From CAYSPS01 sp964432975 (GTDB lineage Bacteria > Babelota > Babeliae > Babelales > UBA12409), in the NCBI GenBank assembly GCA_964432975.1, contig CAYSPS010000035.1, positions 1 through 6,375 of the forward strand: a stretch of 6,375 nt of DNA. Reading direction: 5' to 3'. This document shows, in pieces, positions 1 through 5,464 of this stretch (position 1 is its first letter; each line of letters begins with the position of its first letter). The notes below the pieces were generated by a model. The model had not been told where the DNA came from, searched no databases, and was given only the letters and a program-made list of their open reading frames with translations. A program made the position numbers and the translations under genes.

Positions 1-88
1 AAAAGAGTAGTTCATTTTTTTATTTTGTTTAACTCTTATGTCGAGTTCGCGTTATGATTAGATTGTGTTTTTTCTATAACGGCGCCTG

Positions 89-102
89 CCGGCGGTCGCC
101 GG
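89..102. repeat. GC-rich perfect hairpin after the last operon gene
   Basis: Bases 89-94 (CCGGCG) and 97-102 (CGCCGG) are perfectly complementary with a 2-base spacer. They lie 7 bases past the stop codon of the small secreted protein on the minus strand, inside a GC-rich patch (about 81-103) in otherwise AT-rich DNA. No T-run follows on either strand, so it is not a standard intrinsic terminator. It may slow or end transcription, or be a worn member of the GC-rich repeats seen at 3950-4029 and 5658-5671. I see no gene or clear signal in bases 1-80. Confidence 0.4.
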
Positions 103-108
103 TCAATA

Positions 109-351
109 TTAATGCTTGCGTGGTTCTCGGGCCCAACGGTCATGTTTGACGTCCCAGTAAGTGTATCCTTCTTTTTTGCAAGTAGATTTTGAGTAAAACC
201 GTGGGCAGCACTCGGCTTGTTGCTCTTGCGTATCAGTTTTTATGATACATGCAGTTGTAGTATGTGTTGCAGCGCGTGGATAAGCAAAACTTATGGGAGC
301 TGTTACGCCCAGTAAAAGCGCACATAAAAAATAAGCACGTTTGGCTTTCAT
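109..351 (-). CDS. small secreted cysteine-containing protein, unknown function
   Basis: I do not recognise this protein. It is 80 residues from the preferred ATG at 351. The start is chosen because GGAG lies 6 bases upstream (358-361) and the N-terminus MKAKRAYFLC gives a basic n-region and a hydrophobic core. A start four codons upstream (363) has only an AAGG touching the ATG. The signal peptide probably ends near ISFA/YP, about residue 23. The mature part is hydrophilic, with Cys at about 35, 48, 49 and 58 (including a CC pair) and a basic, aromatic tail (YTYWDVKHDRW), suggesting a disulfide-stabilised periplasmic or exported polypeptide. It lies 65 bases after tolB in the same direction, where pal often sits, but has no lipobox or OmpA-like domain. 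It may be read with the tol operon or from its own weak promoter. Confidence 0.6.
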   Translation of the reverse strand: MKAKRAYFLCALLLGVTAPISFAYPRAATHTTTACIIKTDTQEQQAECCPRFYSKSTCKKEGYTYWDVKHDRWAREPRKH

Positions 352-369
352 AGCTATCTCCATCCTTTG

Positions 370-398
370 GCTACAAGCTTAACGCGTTGGTTTGTCAA
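370..398 (-). promoter_or_regulatory. possible promoter for the small secreted protein
   Basis: On the minus strand a perfect TTGACA (393-398) is followed after 17 bases by TGTAGC (370-375), a poor -10 with three matches to TATAAT. It would start transcription just before the ribosome binding site at 358-361. The -35 is strong and the -10 is weak, so this is tentative. Confidence 0.3.
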
Positions 399-416
399 AA
401 AACAATAATTTAATTT

Positions 417-1715
417 CTATTTAAATCCGAATGGTATTGAAAGAGTTGGCGACCAGCGTGGGTATGACCAGTATTCCTTTATTGGCGTAAGATATTTAAC
501 CGCGCCTGTTTGTATGTTTATAACGCCAATACGGCTTGTTTGTTCATCTTCAATAGCACATGCAATAAAATTTCCGCATGGTGACCAAGAGCATTCATCA
601 ACGTGCCCAGCTGTTGTTGTGATTTTGCGTTCTTGTTTGGTTGCTAAATTATAAGTAAATAATTGATATACACCATTTACTTTTTTACAAAAAGCAATGG
701 TTGATCCATCTGGGCTTACGGCAGGGCTGAGGGCTGCGCCAACATCAAGCCAATTGTAGTGATGATTGCGTAAATCTAAAATTCCTAAATGTGGCACATT
801 CTTTTCATTAATGTGGCAAAAGACAAGCTCATGATTATTGATAAATGCTGGTGAAATAAAGTCGCCAGCTGATGGTGTTAGGCACACAAACGTGCGTTTC
901 TGCGTATTTGTATCAACCGTGTATTCATAAAGTTTTGTGTTCGAACCTCCTGAGATAACCATGATTGTTTTGTTTTCGGCAGAAATTGTTGGGGTCAGAT
1001 TTTGACCATCAAAGGAGGTTACCTTCCATGGTTGCTTTCTTTGATCAAGAGCCATGAGTCGAACGTTGGTTGGTGTGTGGTGTGAGTAAAAAAGAATTAA
1101 TTTGCGTGGGTGCCAGCGGGGCGCCAAATTGCTGCCCTCAGTTACCAGTGCAATTGGCTTACATTGTTGTGTTGATAAAAAGGGATGCATGAGCTGTAAA
1201 GAGAAACGGGGGCGTTTTTTGGTTCTTCCAGGCTCTTGTTTGCATGCGGCAAGAAGTGATTTAAATGAACTTTTTTGACTCGTCAATTCCGGCCATAGTT
1301 GATCTGCGATAACGATTGCAGTCTCTGCTGGTGTCAATGAGCGCGTGTTAATTTTTGCGCCTTTAATGTGTTGCACGTCGAACGTATCATATAAATGCCA
1401 GCTTATTGCTTGATCTTGATTTGACAAAAAAAGTGCGAGTGGCAAATTTGCGCGTGCATGTTGTTCAATATCCTGCTTCGTTTTTGGCGTAGTTATTTCT
1501 TGACAAACTACTTTAAATTGGCGCGTTGCTTCAAGGAGTGGGGTGAGCATTGTATTTGCGAGCGTAGGTAAATAATTACCAACTGGCTTTTCAAGCGCGC
1601 AGAGTATGCGCATCGGTTCAAACGATTGTGCATGTACTTCGATATCTAGTGTTTCTTGTGCATGTGTATAAAAAATAAGTGCCAAAAAAAGCGTTGTGAC
1701 CTGCGATGTGTTCAT
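417..1715 (-). CDS. tolB: TolB-like periplasmic beta-propeller protein
   Basis: TolB is the periplasmic part of the Tol-Pal system, which links the inner-membrane TolQRA motor to the outer membrane and peptidoglycan, supporting envelope constriction and integrity. The 432-residue length fits TolB. Residues 1-19 resemble a signal peptide (hydrophobic LFLALIFY, likely cut at THA/QE), though its n-region lacks the usual lysine or arginine. Residues 22-155 resemble the TolB N-terminal domain, with the family-like stretch IADQLWPELTSQKSSF at 136-151. Residues about 190-425 form propeller repeats of the PD40 type, clearest at SPDGSTIAF (334-342) and WSPCGNFIA (377-385), ending with a WSP at 421-423. 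The start has AGGA 7 bases upstream. It follows the tolA-like gene by 15 bases in the same operon. The N-terminal half is divergent, so the TolB name rests on the propeller plus gene order. Confidence 0.85.
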   Translation of the reverse strand: MNTSQVTTLFLALIFYTHAQETLDIEVHAQSFEPMRILCALEKPVGNYLPTLANTMLTPLLEATRQFKVVCQEITTPKTKQDIEQHARANLPLALFLSNQDQAISWHLYDTFDVQHIKGAKINTRSLTPAETAIVIADQLWPELTSQKSSFKSLLAACKQEPGRTKKRPRFSLQLMHPFLSTQQCKPIALVTEGSNLAPRWHPRKLILFYSHHTPTNVRLMALDQRKQPWKVTSFDGQNLTPTISAENKTIMVISGGSNTKLYEYTVDTNTQKRTFVCLTPSAGDFISPAFINNHELVFCHINEKNVPHLGILDLRNHHYNWLDVGAALSPAVSPDGSTIAFCKKVNGVYQLFTYNLATKQERKITTTAGHVDECSWSPCGNFIACAIEDEQTSRIGVINIQTGAVKYLTPIKEYWSYPRWSPTLSIPFGFK

Positions 1716-1730
1716 GGAAATTCCTGTTTT

Positions 1731-2699
1731 TTAAAAGTGGAGCCGCACTGTTTGTTTTTTGAGCTCAGGCGGGAACGTGCTGTGATAAACGGCAAAACGT
1801 GCGGCGATGTCATATGCGCGTATGCCTGAGGATTGTTCAATGATTATTGAGCTTGGCGCTGCCTGTTCATTAACGATTACCACAATAATGCATTCTTTGT
1901 GCGGATTCAAGTCAGCAGGAGGATGCCAACTGGTTGTAATGCCCCCATGTAATTCTTGATAAACGTGGAGCATGCGACATTCTTCACGCCCAAGCGTAAT
2001 GGGAGCCGCAGCTTGTTCGGCTGGGGTTTGTGCGATTGAAAGCGTAATATTTTCGGGTGTAAATAGCGTATTAACCGAGTCTTGCTCAGGTGTTGTGCTT
2101 GCTGATGTGTGTTCTGCTTGCGTTTCTGCTGCAGGGCTATACTGACTTATCGTTTGTAATGGTTGAGATGGCTCAGATGGTTTGTGTGGTCGTTCTGCTT
2201 TGGTAATTGTTCGTGTCGGTTTCGCGATTGCGCTGTGAGGGGTTGCCATCTTTGCTTGTTTTATGTTTTTTGTTGGTTTAAGTGTAATTTGTTGCTTAAC
2301 AGTTTGTGTTGTTTGTGTGCGCGCATGCGTAGTTGTTTTTTGCACCATTTTTGTTGGTGTTGAACGTGTTGTTATGCGCGTGCGAGTTTGGTGTGTTTGC
2401 GCTTGTTTGCGCACAACGCGCGATGATTGCTGAGTGTGCGTTTTTGAGTGACTTATTTGTTGACGTGCAACTATGGGTTGTGCTCGCTGTATTTGTTGTG
2501 TGTTTTTAACAAACGGCAACACAATAATTGGCGTGTCTTGATCAATAACTGCCAGGCGCATATTGAGTGTAACTGCGCGCGATTGTGAAAGTATGATATA
2601 TGCTAAAAAGGCACTGGCGTGTACAACAAATGAAAAAATGGCGAGCTGAAAAAAAAGTTGTTGGCGCCTATGCAATTTTTTGGGTAACCAACGAAACAT
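1731..2699 (-). CDS. tolA: TolA/TonB-family periplasm-spanning energy transducer
   Basis: This protein would carry the force of the TolQR motor across the periplasm. From the ATG at 2699 it has 322 residues: a basic N-terminus (RWLPKKLHRR), one membrane anchor at about 17-38, a long linker (about 65-210) very rich in Thr, Gln, Lys and Arg, and a C-terminal domain (about 240-322). That domain has the TolA/TonB pattern: W258-HPP, a hydrophobic strand IIVVIVNE, SSG at 290-292, YDIAA at 296-300, then FPPE and a closing VRLHF strand. The start at 2699 has GAAGGGG 6 bases upstream; starts farther upstream would put up to 107 bases inside tolR and have no such site. Even so it overlaps the tolR end by 32 bases. 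The linker is basic and Thr/Gln-rich, not the Ala-rich helix of enterobacterial TolA. TolA rather than TonB is inferred from the tolB gene next door. Confidence 0.8.
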   Translation of the reverse strand: MFRWLPKKLHRRQQLFFQLAIFSFVVHASAFLAYIILSQSRAVTLNMRLAVIDQDTPIIVLPFVKNTQQIQRAQPIVARQQISHSKTHTQQSSRVVRKQAQTHQTRTRITTRSTPTKMVQKTTTHARTQTTQTVKQQITLKPTKNIKQAKMATPHSAIAKPTRTITKAERPHKPSEPSQPLQTISQYSPAAETQAEHTSASTTPEQDSVNTLFTPENITLSIAQTPAEQAAAPITLGREECRMLHVYQELHGGITTSWHPPADLNPHKECIIVVIVNEQAAPSSIIIEQSSGIRAYDIAARFAVYHSTFPPELKKQTVRLHF

Positions 2700-3114
2700 G
2701 TTGTACCCCTTCAATGGCATTGAGCATATCAAAAAGCTTAACAATCTTTTTGTAGCGCAAAGATTTGTCGGCATACAAGAAAATGCTGTTATTTCTGCGT
2801 GTTATGCGTTGAGAAATTGCTTTTTTTAATGCATCGATTTGTATCGGTTTGCCGCTTTTTTTACTTACGTTATATGCAACGCCATCAAAAAATACGTTTG
2901 AATGCGCATCCATTTCGACAATAATACTGAGATCTTCAATTTTTGTTGCATGAGCGGTACGAGAGTCTGGCAAGTCTACTTTGAGTGTCATGCGCAACAT
3001 GGGCGCCGTAACCATAAAAATAATGAGTAGGTTTAGTGCCGTATCAATGAGCGGCACTAGGGTAATCTCGGGGGCGCGAATTGGTTCTTTGTGACGACGA
3101 AAGCGTATACTCAT
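2668..3114 (-). CDS. tolR: TolR/ExbD-family proton-channel subunit
   Basis: This is the single-pass subunit that pairs with TolQ to make the proton-driven motor in the inner membrane. It has 148 residues, usual for the family. A basic N-terminus (RFRRHKE) precedes one membrane helix at about 17-40, where PLIDTALNLLIIFMVTAP carries the conserved membrane Asp (D24) needed for proton transfer in TolR and ExbD. The periplasmic part has VDLPDS just after the helix and a C-terminal ADKSLRYKKIVKLFDML...VSLVTQ region, matching the family's peptidoglycan-binding or dimerising domain. Its ATG overlaps the tolQ stop in an ATGA arrangement, suggesting coupled translation, and AAGG lies 6 bases upstream. 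Neighbouring tolB favours TolR over ExbD. Confidence 0.9.
   Translation of the reverse strand: MSIRFRRHKEPIRAPEITLVPLIDTALNLLIIFMVTAPMLRMTLKVDLPDSRTAHATKIEDLSIIVEMDAHSNVFFDGVAYNVSKKSGKPIQIDALKKAISQRITRRNNSIFLYADKSLRYKKIVKLFDMLNAIEGVQHVSLVTQKIA
2706..2712 (-). promoter_or_regulatory. ribosome binding site that sets the tolA start
   Basis: GAAGGGG on the minus strand lies 6 bases before the ATG at 2697-2699, within the coding sequence of tolR. It supports the shorter 322-residue form of the TolA-like protein over longer readings. Confidence 0.6.
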
Positions 3115-3830
3115 TCCGTGCCTTTTGGTTTACCGGCAAACAATGGGTGAGCGAGCCACAGAAATTTTTCTGCAATGATACTTATTTTCTGATCACACGC
3201 GCGTGCTTGTAATTGGAGATACATATAAATGACATATGCAGGAATAGCAACAAAAATACCACCAACCGTTGCAATAAGCGCCTGTGCAATACCCGGCGCG
3301 ACAGCTGTGATGTCGGCACTTTGTTGGTGGCTGATGCCAACAAATGAGTTCATGAGCCCCCAAACGGTGCCAAACAACCCCATCAATGGCGAAAGTGTGG
3401 CGCACGTGCTTACCACTTGATTTAGGTGTTCTTCGGTGTAATTAAGCTCATCTTGCAATTGAAACAACGATTGTTCCAACAATTCCCAATCGCGTGTGGC
3501 GAGCGGTGCGTTTGTTTTTTCAGCATTGACCAAGATATCTTTTAAATAACGTAGTGCGCGGGCTAAAAAATAGCCGCCGATGGTGTTTGTGTTTTGCGAT
3601 GTGATTTGCAACACATCATCCATGTTTTTAGCGCCTTGCAGTTGATCTATAACTGCTTTTAAATGCTGCTTTTTAATGCGCCAGAGTAACCACTTATAGA
3701 GCAATACTGTCCAACAAAAAACCGACATAAAGAAAAGAGCTGATAAAATAACTGTTGTTAAGGTATCAGAGTGCCGAACGAGCTGCCAGATTGTGCTTTT
3801 TGCAAACGTGACGTTCATAAAAGTTTGCAT
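3111..3830 (-). CDS. tolQ: TolQ/ExbB/MotA-family motor subunit
   Basis: This is the main membrane subunit of the Tol motor, which uses the proton gradient with TolR to move TolA. It has 239 residues from 3830, with membrane segments at about 24-46, 139-163 and 181-205 and a large cytoplasmic loop between the first two, as in TolQ. The diagnostic motifs are LMGLFGTVWGLMNSF (149-163) and APGIAQALIATVGGIFVAIPA (178-198), holding the conserved polar residues T155 and T188 that face the TolR aspartate. The ATG at 3830 is touched by GGG, too close for a normal ribosome site. The ATG four codons later (3817), about 10-12 bases from the same AAGGGA, is a plausible true start. It is the first gene of the tolQRAB operon, and a candidate promoter lies at 3867-3895. 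Confidence 0.88.
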   Translation of the reverse strand: MQTFMNVTFAKSTIWQLVRHSDTLTTVILSALFFMSVFCWTVLLYKWLLWRIKKQHLKAVIDQLQGAKNMDDVLQITSQNTNTIGGYFLARALRYLKDILVNAEKTNAPLATRDWELLEQSLFQLQDELNYTEEHLNQVVSTCATLSPLMGLFGTVWGLMNSFVGISHQQSADITAVAPGIAQALIATVGGIFVAIPAYVIYMYLQLQARACDQKISIIAEKFLWLAHPLFAGKPKGTE

Positions 3831-3866
3831 CCCTTTTTAAAAGATCGTATGAATGCTGTTGGGGAT

Positions 3867-3895
3867 AACATAACATATTTTGCGACAAATGCGAA
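3867..3895 (-). promoter_or_regulatory. candidate promoter of the tolQRAB operon
   Basis: On the minus strand TTCGCA (3890-3895) and TATGTT (3867-3872) are 17 bases apart, each matching four of six consensus positions. Transcription would start near 3860, giving a leader of about 30-45 bases before tolQ. The site lies directly next to the dispersed repeat that begins at 3896. Moderate to weak evidence. Confidence 0.35.
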
Positions 3896-3926
3896 AGCCT
3901 GGATTTACTTAGAATGTTTGCCTGCG
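3896..3926. repeat. 31-base dispersed repeat, copy 1 (left module)
   Basis: This stretch matches 5773-5803 at 29 of 31 bases; the differences are at 3901 and 3916. It begins AGCCTGGATTTACTTAGAAT and ends GCCTGCG. In the other copy this module is fused directly to a second module (5801-5816), whereas here the two are separated by about 120 bases of hairpin-rich DNA. It lies between the tolQ promoter region and tRNA-Ala(CGC). Confidence 0.8.
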
Positions 3927-3939
3927 AGGTGGTCCGGTT

Positions 3940-3959
3940 TTTATAAAATTGGCTCGCCA
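3940..3959. repeat. 20-base repeat with small hairpin, copy 1
   Basis: TTTATAAAATTGGCTCGCCA matches 6145-6164 at 19 of 20 bases. Both copies lie downstream of a tRNA-Ala gene on the minus strand. Read on that strand, each gives a short TGGC/GCCA stem followed by a TTTT tract, a weak terminator-like shape; the stem is 4 bp here and 5 bp in the other copy. Confidence 0.65.
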
Positions 3960-3961
3960 TC

Positions 3962-4029
3962 CGGCCGTCGCTAAGGCTCTGGCGGACAGGGACGTAGCTC
4001 CGTAGAACGAGCTATAGCGGACACGGCCG
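3962..4029. repeat. long imperfect hairpin between repeat modules
   Basis: Bases 3962-3968 pair with 4023-4029 (CGGCCGT/ACGGCCG), 3969-3973 with 4015-4019 (CGCTA/TAGCG), and 3976-3979 with 4009-4012 (GCTC/GAGC), with a short inner ACG/CGT stem near the top. The inner 13 bases 3991-4003 (GACGTAGCTCCGT) recur exactly at 6165-6177, again beside a tRNA-Ala gene. The hairpin lies in the 3' trailer of tRNA-Ala(CGC) and may act in transcript ending or processing, or be the folded core of a repeat element. Confidence 0.55.
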
Positions 4030-4047
4030 AAACTTAGTTTTATTCCC

Positions 4048-4063
4048 GCGTAAGCGAAGGTTG
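4048..4063. repeat. 16-base dispersed repeat, right module, touching the tRNA 3' end
   Basis: GCGTAAGCGAAGGTTG matches 5801-5816 with one mismatch. Here its last two bases overlap the position encoding the CCA end of tRNA-Ala(CGC), while at 5816 it touches the GIY-YIG stop codon. A related AGCGAAGACT abuts tRNA-Ala(GGC) at 6182-6191. Confidence 0.6.
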
Positions 4064-4137
4064 GTGGAGCTAACCGGATTCGAACCGGTGACCTCATGAT
4101 TGCGAACCATGCGCTCTACCAGCTGAGCTATAGCCCC
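4062..4137 (-). tRNA. tRNA-Ala, anticodon CGC
   Basis: A complete 76-base tRNA with encoded CCA. The acceptor stem GGGGCTA/TAGCTCC includes the G3-U70 pair, the main alanine identity element. The D arm is GCTC-AGCTGGTA-GAGC, the anticodon stem CATGG/TCATG has one G-U pair, the loop TTCGCAA gives anticodon CGC reading GCG codons, and the T arm is ACCGG-TTCGAAT-CCGGT. It differs from the tRNA at 6191-6266 only in the anticodon arm and two T-loop bases. Its promoter is at 4146-4173, and it diverges from the MntA-like gene. Confidence 0.96.
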
Positions 4138-4145
4138 ATATCATT

Positions 4146-4173
4146 AGTTTAAAAACGTGGCCGGAAAAGTAAA
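4146..4173 (-). promoter_or_regulatory. promoter of tRNA-Ala(CGC)
   Basis: On the minus strand TTTACT (4168-4173), a 16-base spacer and TAAACT (4146-4151) lie just upstream, placing the start within a few bases of the mature tRNA 5' end at 4137. The arrangement repeats at the other tRNA-Ala gene (TTTACA, 17 bases, TAAACT), which strengthens both calls. Confidence 0.6.
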
Positions 4174-4252
4174 GGTGCAGGTGCCTCTATGTGCTTTAAT
4201 TTCGTGTCGGCATATGTTAGCGTAGTAAAGTGAGTAAATTAAGAGCATTGCC

Positions 4253-4540
4253 ATGCAGGACCGTGATAAAAAGACGATCGTAGATATTATCAAGCAATTG
4301 TTGCCGCACGCGCAGATTTACCTTTTTGGTTCACGTGCGCGAGAAGATCACAGTCCTGAATCTGATATTGATATTGCGATAGACAATGGTGGCCAAAAAA
4401 TAGACCGATCTGCTTTGAGTATGATCAAAGATGAACTTGAGGAAAGTACGATTCCATTTACAGTCGATATTGTAGATCTTAATGCGGCTTCTGAGGCGCT
4501 CAAAAAAGAAATTTTGAAAGATGGCATATTATGGTCATAA
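4253..4540 (+). CDS. mntA: minimal nucleotidyltransferase, MntA-like antitoxin
   Basis: This is a 95-residue minimal nucleotidyltransferase. In known HEPN/MNT (HepT/MntA) pairs, such enzymes transfer AMP from ATP to a tyrosine of the HEPN RNase toxin and silence it. The catalytic signature is clear: LFGSRAR at 24-30, then the metal-binding pair in SDIDIAID (D38 and D40), and a third acidic residue in VDIVD (D72). The length is normal for the family. The start at 4253 has only a weak purine stretch (AAGAG) upstream. It diverges from tRNA-Ala(CGC), and no strong promoter is visible in the 115 bases between. The partner toxin follows only as a truncated fragment (4541-4699), so this enzyme seems to be an orphan. 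The fold is certain; current activity or target is not known. Confidence 0.88.
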   Translation: MQDRDKKTIVDIIKQLLPHAQIYLFGSRAREDHSPESDIDIAIDNGGQKIDRSALSMIKDELEESTIPFTVDIVDLNAASEALKKEILKDGILWS

Positions 4541-4699
4541 ATCCTTTCATCAGATGAAGCTCGTCTGGCACTTGAGATGATCGATGATCGCAACTTAACC
4601 ACTCATGGGTATGACGAAGAACTTATCGAATCAATAAGTGGCAAGATTCCAGCGTATACGTCTTTGCTTGAAGTAACGCTGGAACGTACCAAAGTTTAG
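4541..4699 (+). pseudogene. C-terminal remnant of a HEPN toxin / NTase substrate-binding partner
   Basis: Directly after the TAA of the MntA-like gene, the same reading frame stays open for 52 codons to TAG at 4697-4699. It reads EMIDDRNLTTHGYDEELIES and then a helical tail. This matches the end of HI0074-type HEPN proteins, whose usual pattern is M-x-D-x-RNLTxHxYDEE. RNLTTHGY is an intact RX4HXY motif: R and H are the RNase residues and Y is the known AMPylation site in HepT. Full proteins have roughly 130-145 residues, so about the first 85 are missing. The only in-frame ATG (4577-4579) lacks a ribosome site. I infer a deletion that joined the MntA end to the middle of the toxin gene. Readthrough of the TAA would give a fusion, but nothing shows that this occurs. 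Confidence 0.8.
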
Positions 4700-4710
4700 A
4701 AAAATTTCTA
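4697..4710. terminator. short AT-rich palindrome between converging genes
   Basis: TAGAAA (4697-4702) and TTTCTA (4705-4710) form a perfect palindrome spanning the two facing stop codons: the HEPN remnant ends at 4699 and the secreted protein gene at 4708. It might serve as a weak two-way terminator, but it lacks GC pairs, so this is tentative. Confidence 0.25.
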
Positions 4711-4998
4711 CTTAGGGCATGAACCGATCACACCAACGCCTGTACTTTGTAGCTCAAAATCGGTTGCATGGGCACCGATGGCTTGGTTGCATATGTTACA
4801 TACATTGGCGTGCGTTATGCCGTTTGGTATTGATATGGTTTTTTCAGGAAATACGACGGTGCCAGTTGATATGTTGCCTTGCACTTGTCCTGGATAGCAT
4901 TTGAGTATTTTTGCACCCTCAAGAGCTACATCGGTCCACGTAATTGTGTTTGTTGCGTAACCCAGTATTATTGCGGTTAAGATAGCGATTTTCTTCAT
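4708..4998 (-). CDS. small secreted protein with CxxC motif, paralogue 1
   Basis: I do not recognise this family. The 96-residue product starts with a typical signal peptide (MKKIAILTAIILGYA, cut probably near residue 17), so it is likely periplasmic or exported. The mature part has Cys at about 34, 67, 70 and 94, including CNIC. The most telling stretch is ISIPNGITHANVCNIC (55-70), closely matched by ISMPIPDNVTAADICQGC in the gene upstream (5085-5451), so the two are paralogues. CxxC could be a disulfide or a metal site, but there is no thioredoxin fold signature. The start is supported by a strong GGAGG 7-8 bases upstream. A promoter-like element lies at 5020-5044. The 3' end faces the HEPN remnant 8 bases away. 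Confidence 0.65.
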   Translation of the reverse strand: MKKIAILTAIILGYATNTITWTDVALEGAKILKCYPGQVQGNISTGTVVFPEKTISIPNGITHANVCNICNQAIGAHATDFELQSTGVGVIGSCPK

Positions 4999-5019
4999 AA
5001 AAAACCCTCCGTTTTTTAA

Positions 5020-5044
5020 AAAAGCTTACTTATAGATTTCACTT
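5020..5044 (-). promoter_or_regulatory. shared promoter-like element, copy A
   Basis: This 25-base stretch matches 5542-5566 at 23 positions. On the minus strand it reads AGTGAAATCTATAAGTAAGC, with a -10-like TATAAG (5029-5034) that would start transcription about 23 bases before the ATG of paralogue 1. No -35 like TTGACA is seen; the conserved AGTGAAA just upstream may do that job. It could instead be coding similarity near the end of the upstream gene, but the position before both genes favours a regulatory role. Confidence 0.45.
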
Positions 5045-5084
5045 TTATTCCGGTAGCTTGTGGTCCAATTTTTTGTTGCACTAG

Positions 5085-5451
5085 CTAGCAGTTTTCCTTT
5101 CTTATAACCGTACCGCCATCCATTCCAAGAGTTTGGTCCGTGTAAATAGTGAAACTGAGTGTTCTGAGTGGAACTGTTACATAAAAGTGTCGCGTTGCGC
5201 GATATGAATCGCAGCCTTGACAAATATCGGCTGCTGTGACGTTATCAGGAATTGGCATGCTTATACGGGGTGTAACTTGAAATATTAAAGTTAAGACGTT
5301 ATCTGCTATGGTTCGCGCCAATACGCCCGATCCTTCTGTTCCATTGCAGGCTATTGATCCGCCTCTGTCCAAATCATTATAAAGGATACTTTTTTGCACC
5401 TAAATGACAGTTAATTGCCGCAAGTATGATGAATAGTGATAACTTCTTCAT
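5085..5451 (-). pseudogene. small secreted protein with CxxC motif, paralogue 2, frameshifted
   Basis: The gene starts at the ATG at 5449-5451 (AAGGAG 7 bases upstream) with a clear signal peptide MKKLSLFIILAAINCHLGAK. That frame ends at TAA shortly after a run of six A. The next frame then stays open to TAG at 5085 and encodes the mature domain. Dropping one A joins them as HLGAKSILYNDLDRGGSIAC, which aligns with paralogue 1 (W/Y-x-D, then G-x-K/S-I, then C), as does ISMPIPDNVTAADICQGC. The joined product would be about 121 residues ending in Cys. A GTG at 5399 opens the second frame but has no ribosome site and loses the signal peptide. The break could be a real mutation, slippage at the A6 tract, or a sequencing error. 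Function unknown; probably periplasmic or exported if made. Confidence 0.65.
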
Positions 5452-5458
5452 ATATAAA

Positions 5459-5464
5459 CTCCTT
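5459..5464 (-). promoter_or_regulatory. ribosome binding site of paralogue 2
   Basis: AAGGAG on the minus strand lies 7 bases before the ATG at 5449-5451. It shows that translation starts at the signal peptide, not at the internal GTG at 5399, and so exposes the frameshift. Confidence 0.6.

Noticed and set aside
2163..2363. Plus-strand open frame rich in Cys, Trp and Phe
   Set aside because: It is the reverse of the Thr/Gln/Arg-rich linker of the TolA-like gene; the odd composition is explained by that, and there is no ribosome site.
3193..3420. Open frames on both strands within tolQ
   Set aside because: They overlap the conserved TolQ membrane motifs in other frames and have no family features.
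3896..4063. CRISPR-like array
   Set aside because: The repeats here are unequal modules without regular spacing or unique spacers of constant length.
3771..4097. Several short open frames over the repeat and tRNA region (e.g. 3909-4097 minus)
   Set aside because: The minus-strand frame begins inside tRNA-Ala(CGC) and runs through the hairpin repeats; such repeat- and tRNA-derived frames are commonly spurious.
4190..4252. Promoter for the MntA-like gene
   Set aside because: A TATGTT lies at 4213-4218, but no acceptable -35 is found at 16-18 bases spacing, so no promoter is claimed.
4348..4602. Minus-strand frame opposite the MntA-like gene
   Set aside because: It is a serine- and isoleucine-rich shadow of the clear nucleotidyltransferase reading.
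5016..5084. Possible extension of paralogue 2 past its TAG (22 further in-frame codons)
   Set aside because: The frame stays open to a TAA at 5016-5018, but paralogue 1 also ends soon after a C-terminal Cys, so the TAG looks like the natural end; the open run is short enough for chance.
5026..5223. Second minus-strand frame over the 3' part of paralogue 2
   Set aside because: It overlaps the frame with the CxxC motif shared with paralogue 1, lacks a ribosome site and signal peptide, and shows no likeness to any family.
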